18,785 bases of DNA from Actinomycetes bacterium (GTDB lineage: Bacteria; Actinomycetota; Thermoleophilia; Solirubrobacterales; Solirubrobacteraceae): assembly GCA_023429855.1 (NCBI GenBank), contig JAEZDB010000283.1:1-18785 (forward strand). Direction: 5' to 3'. The position numbers and the translations under genes are program-made. How positions within the stretch are numbered: the first letter of the stretch is position 1; every line of letters begins with the position of its first letter. This document shows, one piece after another, positions 14,701 to 18,785 of the stretch. Under the pieces are notes generated by a model. The model ran no database searches. It saw nothing but the letters and a program-made list of their open reading frames with translations, and was not told the origin of the DNA.

Positions 14701-15993
14701 GCCGGCCCCCGGGCCGCTGCTCGGCGCGAGCGCCGTCACGGTCGGGAGGGCGTAGTAGGTGTAGTCGTCGGCCGCGGTGTTCGGCGTCGTGCCGCCGGGC
14801 GTCGTCACGCGGATGTTCTGGGTTCCGGTCCCCGCCGGAGCTGTGGCGGTGATCGTCGTCGAGTTGTTGACGACGTAGCTGGTGGCGTTCGTGCCGCCAA
14901 ACACGACCGCCGAGGCGCCGGAGAGGCCGGCGAAGTTCGTGCCGGTGATCGTGACCGACGTGCCACCGGCGTTCGGGCCGACGCTCGGCGAGATCGAGGT
15001 GATGGTCGGCGGCGTGTAGTAGGTGAAGTCGTCGGCGGAGGTGTTGGGCGAGGTCCCGAGCGGCGTCGTCACGCGGATGTCGGCGACCCCGGCTGCGCCC
15101 GCCGGCGCGGTCACGGTGATCTGTCCGTCGTTGTTCACGGTGAGCCCGGTGCCGGGCACGCCGCCGAAGGTGACGCCCGTCGCCCCGGTGAAGTCGGTGC
15201 CGGTGATCACGACCGACGTGCCGCCCGTCGTCGGGCCCGCGCCGGGGCTGATCGTCGCCACGGCCGGCGCGGTCGGTGCGGGGCGCAGCACCATCATGTG
15301 CGACGACCAGTTGCCGTTGCCAACCGTCGCGGTGCGGGCCGCGAGCGTGCCGGCGTTGACCGCTTCGTAGCCGACGGAGACCGACGGCGAGGAGGTGCGC
15401 TCACACGACACCTTCGACATGCCTCCGGAGTAGGAGGCGGTCGTGTTGGCCGAGACGGCCGTCGCCGACACGCGCATGCTGCCGTTTCGCGGCACGGTCA
15501 TGCCGGTACCGGCCAGGGTGGCTGTGGTGCCGGAGCCGGCGCCGCGCGCGCTGAGGTCGATGGGCGCCGTCGGGTGCGTGCCAGTCCAGGTTGAGATGAC
15601 GCCAGCAGTGGTCGAGGTCGCCGGCATGAACTCGGTGGTGTAGCTGCCCGGCTCGCTGGCGCCGGCGATCTTGTACCAGGTGAACGAGGCTGGCGTGCCA
15701 TCGGCGTGCAGCTCGGTGAATCCCGCTGGCGGCCCGCCAGCGTCGTAGAACGCGCTGACGTTCGCGTTGATCACGATCAGGTCGCCGGCGACCGTGCCGG
15801 CTGGCTTGGTGAAGCTCACGGTGTAAGGCCAGAACGCGCTGCCGCTGCCCGTGTTGCACGAGCGGTAGGTCACCGCGGCCTGCGACGTGTTCGCCTGGAG
15901 GAACGCGAAAGCCACCGCCAGGAGAAGGAGGCGGACGAAGCTGGTGAGGAGAGACCGGAGAGGCATCGGGGGACGATTTGGGCTGCACCGCAT
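11710..15993 (-). CDS. Giant secreted IPT/TIG-repeat protein B with C-terminal WxL-like domain
   Basis: The paralogue of protein A is 1427 aa from the ATG at 15993; the ATG at 15966 gives 1418 aa and is equally plausible, as neither has a clear RBS. The signal peptide has the core LLLLAVAFAFLQ and cleavage near NTSQA|A. Residues 41-242 form the same beta-rich N-domain as A (KPAGTVAGDLIVI, PPAGFTELH, TWYKIAGASEPGSYT). Residues 243-1278 are 12 IPT/TIG repeats. The C-terminal 149 residues, exactly the length of A's, carry GWKVEI (WxV instead of WxL) and end TYQSTWTIDLSAAP. Paired cysteines occur in the N-domain (SCNTG, SCERT) and C-domain (ACGLG, GSCSS), not in the repeats. The gene lies upstream of A on the same strand and divergent from the diguanylate cyclase/WxLIP pair. 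A cell-wall-bound fibrillar surface protein is inferred. Confidence 0.88.
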   Translation of the reverse strand: MRCSPNRPPMPLRSLLTSFVRLLLLAVAFAFLQANTSQAAVTYRSCNTGSGSAFWPYTVSFTKPAGTVAGDLIVINANVSAFYDAGGPPAGFTELHADGTPASFTWYKIAGASEPGSYTTEFMPATSTTAGVISTWTGTHPTAPIDLSARGAGSGTTATLAGTGMTVPRNGSMRVSATAVSANTTASYSGGMSKVSCERTSSPSVSVGYEAVNAGTLAARTATVGNGNWSSHMMVLRPAPTAPAVATISPGAGPTTGGTSVVITGTDFTGATGVTFGGVPGTGLTVNNDGQITVTAPAGAAGVADIRVTTPLGTSPNTSADDFTYYTPPTITSISPSVGPNAGGTSVTITGTNFAGLSGASAVVFGGTNATSYVVNNSTTITATAPAGTGTQNIRVTTPGGTTPNTAADDYTYYALPTVTALAPSSGPGAGGTSVTITGTNFAGLSGASAVQFGGTNATSYVVNSATSITATAPAGTGTQDVRVTTPGGTSANTAADNYTYYAIPTVTNLAPSSGPAAGGTSVTITGTNFTGLSGASAVQFGGTNAASYVVNNATTITATAPAGSGTQDVRVTTPGGTTANTGADDYTYIPLPTITSLSPTGGPTAGATTVTITGTGFTGATVVTFGGTNATGYTVDSSTQITATAPARAAGTVNVAVTTPGGTNANTAADDYTYYAVPTVSGIAPTSGPEAGGNSVVITGTNFSGLSGASAVQFGGTNATSYVVNSATQITATAPAGTGAVSVRVTTPGGTTANTAADDYTYVPLPTVTNVSPSAGPTTGGTTVTITGTNFTGASSVTFGGTNATGYTVDSATQITATAPARAAGNADVRVTTAGGTSANTAADDYAYFAAPTVTSISPMSGPAPGGTSVTITGTNLTGATAVTFGGVNATGYSVVNATTITATAPPGTGTVDVRVTTPGGTSANTAADDFTYIPAPTVVSLSPTQGPAAGGTTVTITGTTLTGATAVSFGGTAATGFTVVNGTTITATAPAHAAGSADVRVTTPSGTSPHTAADDYPYVAAPPVTGVSPGNGATAGGTAVTITGTGFTGTTQVTFGGTNATGYSVVNATTITATAPAHAAGTVDVRVTTVGGTSANTGADDYLYVDPPVVSSLTPSTGPATGGTVVTITGSFLTGATGVTFGGTPATSFLVVNATTITATAPAGSGVADVRVTTPSGTSANTAADNFTYVAAPTVTSLSPTQGPDVGGTSVVITGTNLTGATTVTFGGISAIGYTVDSATQITATAPAHIPATVDVRVTTVGGVSANTAADDFEYLNACGLGSLAISATDFSFTPVTMDGLDRTESTTTTMQVSDMTGAGLGWKVEIGTTQFSAGPGKTLDPGAAWITSANATPLGGSCSSPTSSVNTYPVPLPISPSSVKVYDAGIGTGLGPVDLELGVDLDIPGNAKEGTYQSTWTIDLSAAP
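12160..15267 (-). repeat. Tandem array of 12 IPT-encoding units (gene B)
   Basis: The array is 3108 bp with 12 units averaging 86 codons. The short/long order is S L L L S L S S S S S S. Units B1-B7 match A1-A7 in form and in signature residues, and B8-B12 match A11-A15, so the whole array is collinear with that of gene A apart from a three-unit difference. Confidence 0.9.
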
Positions 15994-16282
15994 CAGGGTG
16001 GTGCGTGCCGCACGCGCGTAAAGGGCGCTGGTCCTCAGATCGGTTCGGGGCGCGCGGCCTTGAAGCCCTAGGCGGCATGAACTCGGGAGCAACCAGGCCC
16101 CTGTGGAACGTTTGTCCAGCTTCTGGCGCAGCGCTCGATCTGGTCATCTCGATTACCGCTCGAAAGGGCGCCGTAATGTCGGCTACGGCTCGGCTCGGCG
16201 CGTCGGCGCTTGCTGCTCCGTCGAACGGCCAGCGACGACGGGGGGACATTCAGGAGACGCGCGGGCGGTCGATGAAGCAGTC
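15994..16282. promoter_or_regulatory. Divergent region between giant gene B and diguanylate cyclase
   Basis: This 289-bp gap separates two outward-facing transcription units and should hold both promoters. I see no strong -35/-10 pair. Weak candidates on the plus strand are ATTACC and TAATGT around 16153-16177. CGGCTCGGCT-type short repeats occur near 16185-16200, and an AGGAG at 16252-16256 lies too far from the GTG. I looked for c-di-GMP (GEMM) riboswitch signatures on both strands and did not find a convincing one. A plus-strand frame here ends in a TGA overlapping the cyclase GTG start but shows no protein character. Confidence 0.35.
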
Positions 16283-17875
16283 GTGAGCGAATCTCGCGCA
16301 AAACCGATCGATCTCGTCCCCGTCGGCGAGCGGATGCGGATGATCACGTGGTTCCGCCTGGCCGCGTCCGCCGTCATCCTCGTCGCCTGCTGGGCGTGGC
16401 CGCCGACCGGCGCGACGTCGGTCGAGGTCACTCTCGTCGTGCTCACGTACCTCGCGGTCGCGGGCGGCGTCGAGTTGGCCTGGCGCCGCGCGAAGAAGCC
16501 GTGGCCGTCGACCTTCGGCGTCCTCGCGATGGCCGACAGCGCGCTGCTCGTCTGGGTGTCGTACAGCGCCTACGGGCTCGACTCGCCGCTGCGGTACCTG
16601 CTCGTCCTGCAGCTCATCACGTTCAGCCTGCTGGCCTCGTTCCGCACGGGCCTCAAGCTCGCGCTGTTTACGACCTGGCTGCTCTTCTTCGCCGTCTACT
16701 CCGGCGCCGCCAACATCGTCGGCGGCCTCGAGGTCGACTCGATTGAGGTCGGCGACTCCAACTTCTGGCACCTGCTGACCGACGTCGCGATGCTGCTGGC
16801 CTCCGCCATCATCACGGCGGCGTTTGCGTCGGTGAACGAGCGTGAGCTGCGCCGCAGCCGCTTCGACCTGGAGCGCCTCGCCGAGCTCGCGCTCGAACTC
16901 GACGACGCCGACAGCCCTGCCGAGGTCGGCGCGGCCGTTCTGGCTGGTATCGACGACGTCTACGACTGCAAACCCTCCGTGTTCGTCAGCGAGAGCGACG
17001 GCCGCTGGAACGTGCTCGCCCGCCGCGGATTCGACGAGTCCGGCGACGGCGCGCTGCCGCCGACGGCGCCGACCGTTTCCCCGATCGTCGAGCGCGCGCT
17101 CGCCGAGAACCGCACGCTGCTCGTCGCGCACGCCGGTACGCAGCCCGACCCGCTCTTCCAGACCTATCACGAGCACGCCAACGTGATCGTCCTGCCGCTG
17201 TCGGGCTCTGGCAAGCGCGCCTCTGGCGCGATCGTCGCCGAGTACCCGGCACGCCGCGGCTCGCGCATCGAGCGCCGCATGGTGTCGATGCTGGAGCGCT
17301 TCGCCGCCCACTCCGATCTCGAGCTCACCAACGCCTGGCTGCTCGCCGAGGTGCGCGCCGCGGCGGTGACCGACGCGCTCACGGGCCTCGCGAACCGCCG
17401 CCACCTCGACCGCATCCTCACCGAGTCCTGCGACCAGGCCTCGCGTGGCCACGGCTCGCTCGGCCTGATGATGATCGACATCGACCACTTCAAGAAGCTC
17501 AACGACACGTACGGCCACCAGAAGGGCGACGAGGTCCTCAAGGCCGTCGCGAAGATCATCGGCGAGACCCGCCAGGTCGGCGAGCTCGCTGCCCGCTACG
17601 GCGGTGAGGAGTTCTCCTGCGTCCTGCCCGGTCTCGAGGGCGACGCGCTCCTGGACTCGGCCAACCACCTGCGCCGCGCGATCGCCGAGATGGGCGGCGA
17701 CATCCCCGTCACCGTCTCGATCGGCGTCGCGTCGGTCCCGGCCGACGGCACCGACCGCGACACGCTCGTGGCAGCCGCCGACGCCGCGCTCTACCGCGCG
17801 AAGGAAGGGGGCCGCAACCGTGTGGTCGCGAGCGCCCCCATCCCGAGCGTGCTGCACGAGCTCAAAGCGTCGTGA
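16283..17875 (+). CDS. Membrane-bound GAF-GGDEF diguanylate cyclase
   Basis: The 530-aa protein makes the second messenger c-di-GMP from two GTP. About six transmembrane segments lie at residues 21-40, 46-66, 77-96, 103-120, 124-147 and 161-183. A short coiled helix follows, then a GAF-like domain (about 200-345) and a GGDEF domain (about 363-515). The GGDEF domain has LTGLANRRHLD, MIDIDHFKKLND with metal-binding Asp, and an intact A-site GGEEF at 440-444. The product-inhibition I-site RxxD is replaced by QVGE (431-434), so feedback inhibition by the usual route is unlikely. The GTG at 16283 is chosen because it precedes the first membrane helix; an ATG at 16334 is an alternative. The open frame continues upstream to 16103 without recognisable protein. 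The stop overlaps the next gene's start in GTGA. Membrane sensing of a surface cue is inferred. Confidence 0.92.
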   Translation: MSESRAKPIDLVPVGERMRMITWFRLAASAVILVACWAWPPTGATSVEVTLVVLTYLAVAGGVELAWRRAKKPWPSTFGVLAMADSALLVWVSYSAYGLDSPLRYLLVLQLITFSLLASFRTGLKLALFTTWLLFFAVYSGAANIVGGLEVDSIEVGDSNFWHLLTDVAMLLASAIITAAFASVNERELRRSRFDLERLAELALELDDADSPAEVGAAVLAGIDDVYDCKPSVFVSESDGRWNVLARRGFDESGDGALPPTAPTVSPIVERALAENRTLLVAHAGTQPDPLFQTYHEHANVIVLPLSGSGKRASGAIVAEYPARRGSRIERRMVSMLERFAAHSDLELTNAWLLAEVRAAAVTDALTGLANRRHLDRILTESCDQASRGHGSLGLMMIDIDHFKKLNDTYGHQKGDEVLKAVAKIIGETRQVGELAARYGGEEFSCVLPGLEGDALLDSANHLRRAIAEMGGDIPVTVSIGVASVPADGTDRDTLVAAADAALYRAKEGGRNRVVASAPIPSVLHELKAS

Positions 17876-18785
17876 CCCGCGTGCGCGGCTACCTCTTGGG
17901 CGCTGCCGCGCTCATCCTGGCGACCCCGTCGGCAGCCCTCGCGGGCGCCGGGGAGGGCGTGGGCTACCGCCTCTCGGGCCAGCCCGGTTCGAATCTGACG
18001 AGCGGCTTCATCCGGCTGCCTGCGTCACCCGGGTCGACGGTGACCGCGAGCTTCATCGCGTCGAACACGACGAAGCAGAGCGTGAACGTGTCGTTCTACG
18101 GCGCCGACGGCGACACAACGCAGAACACCGGCGCCGTGTTCGGCTCCGCCAACCCGGTCGACGTCGGCAACTGGATCACGCCGTCTCGCCGCAGCGCGAC
18201 GCTGCCGCCGAACTCCGAGCTGCCGATCGACGTAACCGTGCGCGTCTCGCCGAGCGCCGGCCCTGGCGACCACGCGGGCGCCGTGATCATGCAGCAGACC
18301 GAGGGCGCCTCCACGGCGACCGTCAAACAGGTCGTCCGCTACGCCATCCCGCTTCTGGTCGACATCAGCGGCGGCCCCGGCGCCGCGATGCAGCTTGGCG
18401 AAGCACGCCTTGGCCGGATCCCCGGTACCGAGATCGCGACCGTGCTGTTGCCGATGCGCAACACCGGCAACCGGATCTGCCGGCCGATCGTCGCAGCGAA
18501 CGTCGCCGGGTCGGGCACCGCGCCCCAGACGGTGCAGCGCCAGCTCAACGAGATTCTGCCCGGCGACAAGATCGACTACCCGCTGCGGCTGACCGACGTC
18601 ATGCCGGCCGGCACCTACCTGGTGCGCGCCGACGTGGCCGGCTGCGGTCCGCCCGTTTCGACGTCGTCGTCGGCGACGCTCGAGAGCAAGAACCCCGGGA
18701 CGGCCGGCACGACGCCGGGCGGCGGCAAAACCGGCAACAACAACGCGGGCGGCGCGACCGACGTGGACCCCGTGCCGCTGCGCAG
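17872..18785 (+). CDS. Secreted WxL-interacting protein (DUF916/WxLIP-like), cut by right edge
   Basis: The frame opens at GTG 17872, overlapping the cyclase stop (GTGA), and is still open at the window end (304 codons). Residues 1-24 form a signal peptide (GYLLGAAALILATPSAALA|G). Residues 45-140 match the DUF916 peptidoglycan-binding domain: GFIRLPASPGSTVTASF, NTTKQSVNVSFYGAD, VGNWITPSR, LPPNSELPIDVTV and PGDHAGAVI. A second beta domain (about 155-270) resembles the second DUF916-associated (DUF3324-type) domain and holds C203 and C258. A Gly/Thr/Asn-rich low-complexity linker (274-298) then leads out of the window. In WxLIP proteins such a linker usually precedes a C-terminal membrane helix, which cannot be checked here. 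In Firmicutes WxLIP proteins bind WxL-domain proteins at the wall; the two giant WxL-like proteins next door are the obvious partners. Confidence 0.85.
   Translation, partial: MTRVRGYLLGAAALILATPSAALAGAGEGVGYRLSGQPGSNLTSGFIRLPASPGSTVTASFIASNTTKQSVNVSFYGADGDTTQNTGAVFGSANPVDVGNWITPSRRSATLPPNSELPIDVTVRVSPSAGPGDHAGAVIMQQTEGASTATVKQVVRYAIPLLVDISGGPGAAMQLGEARLGRIPGTEIATVLLPMRNTGNRICRPIVAANVAGSGTAPQTVQRQLNEILPGDKIDYPLRLTDVMPAGTYLVRADVAGCGPPVSTSSSATLESKNPGTAGTTPGGGKTGNNNAGGATDVDPVPLR

Noticed and set aside
6909..15267. Regularly spaced repeats suggesting a CRISPR or satellite array
   Set aside because: The period is about 258 bp, the frame is continuous and the units encode IPT/TIG domains.
16112..16119. 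TTGTCCAG shared with the half-site near 2434
   Set aside because: An 8-mer match without the second half of the palindrome is expected by chance in a window of this size.
16103..16282. N-terminal extension of the cyclase to 16103
   Set aside because: The added 60 residues look like translated non-coding DNA. The GTG at 16283 gives a compact cytoplasmic start before the first membrane helix.
15994..16282. c-di-GMP riboswitch near the cyclase and giant gene B
   Set aside because: I searched by eye for GEMM core elements on both strands here and in the 11562-11709 leader. Only partial, non-convincing resemblances were seen.
16250..17857. 535-codon minus-strand frame opposite the diguanylate cyclase
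   Set aside because: It is a shadow of the GGDEF gene, whose plus-strand frame has membrane segments and all catalytic motifs.

Overview
The window is very GC-rich and its coding regions show strong G/C third-position bias. GTG starts and secreted proteins without LPXTG motifs are present. Together with the gene families seen, this suggests a high-GC actinobacterium. A Thermoleophilia-like lineage (Solirubrobacterales or Patulibacter type) is a guess, because no rRNA or marker gene is in the window. I see no tRNA, rRNA, CRISPR array, transposase or phage gene.

Layout from left to right. (1) 1-2365, minus strand: a urease gene group with a 70-aa unknown ORF, then ureC (complete, all catalytic ligands present), then the start of ureF running off the left edge. 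The ureA and ureB genes normally found just before ureC are absent. (2) 2366-2555: a divergent regulatory region with a perfect 16-bp palindrome. (3) 2556-3569, plus strand: an APH/SrkA-like kinase-fold phosphotransferase. (4) 3591-6422, minus strand: a small secreted protein of unknown function, a two-domain secreted protein resembling the DUF6801 group, and a TetR regulator. Two 16-bp palindromic sites 20 bp apart lie between the last two genes and look like the TetR operators. (5) 6459-15993, minus strand: two giant paralogous secreted proteins of about 1700 and 1427 aa. Each has a signal peptide, an N-terminal beta-rich domain, 15 or 12 IPT/TIG immunoglobulin-like repeats, and a C-terminal 149-residue WxL-like domain. 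(6) 16283 to the right edge, plus strand: a membrane diguanylate cyclase (about 6 TM segments, GAF, GGDEF with GGEEF) whose stop codon overlaps the start of a secreted DUF916/WxLIP protein that is cut off by the window edge.

The coherent story is in parts 5 and 6. WxL domains bind the cell wall non-covalently, and DUF916 (WxLIP) proteins are their known partners in Firmicutes. Here two huge IPT-repeat WxL-like 'stalk' proteins lie divergent to a WxLIP gene that is translationally coupled to a diguanylate cyclase. I infer a cell-surface adhesion or matrix system, possibly tied to c-di-GMP signalling, in a high-GC Gram-positive. The two giants align repeat by repeat; the larger differs by a block of exactly three repeats (774 bp). 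This indicates whole-gene duplication followed by in-register repeat expansion or loss.
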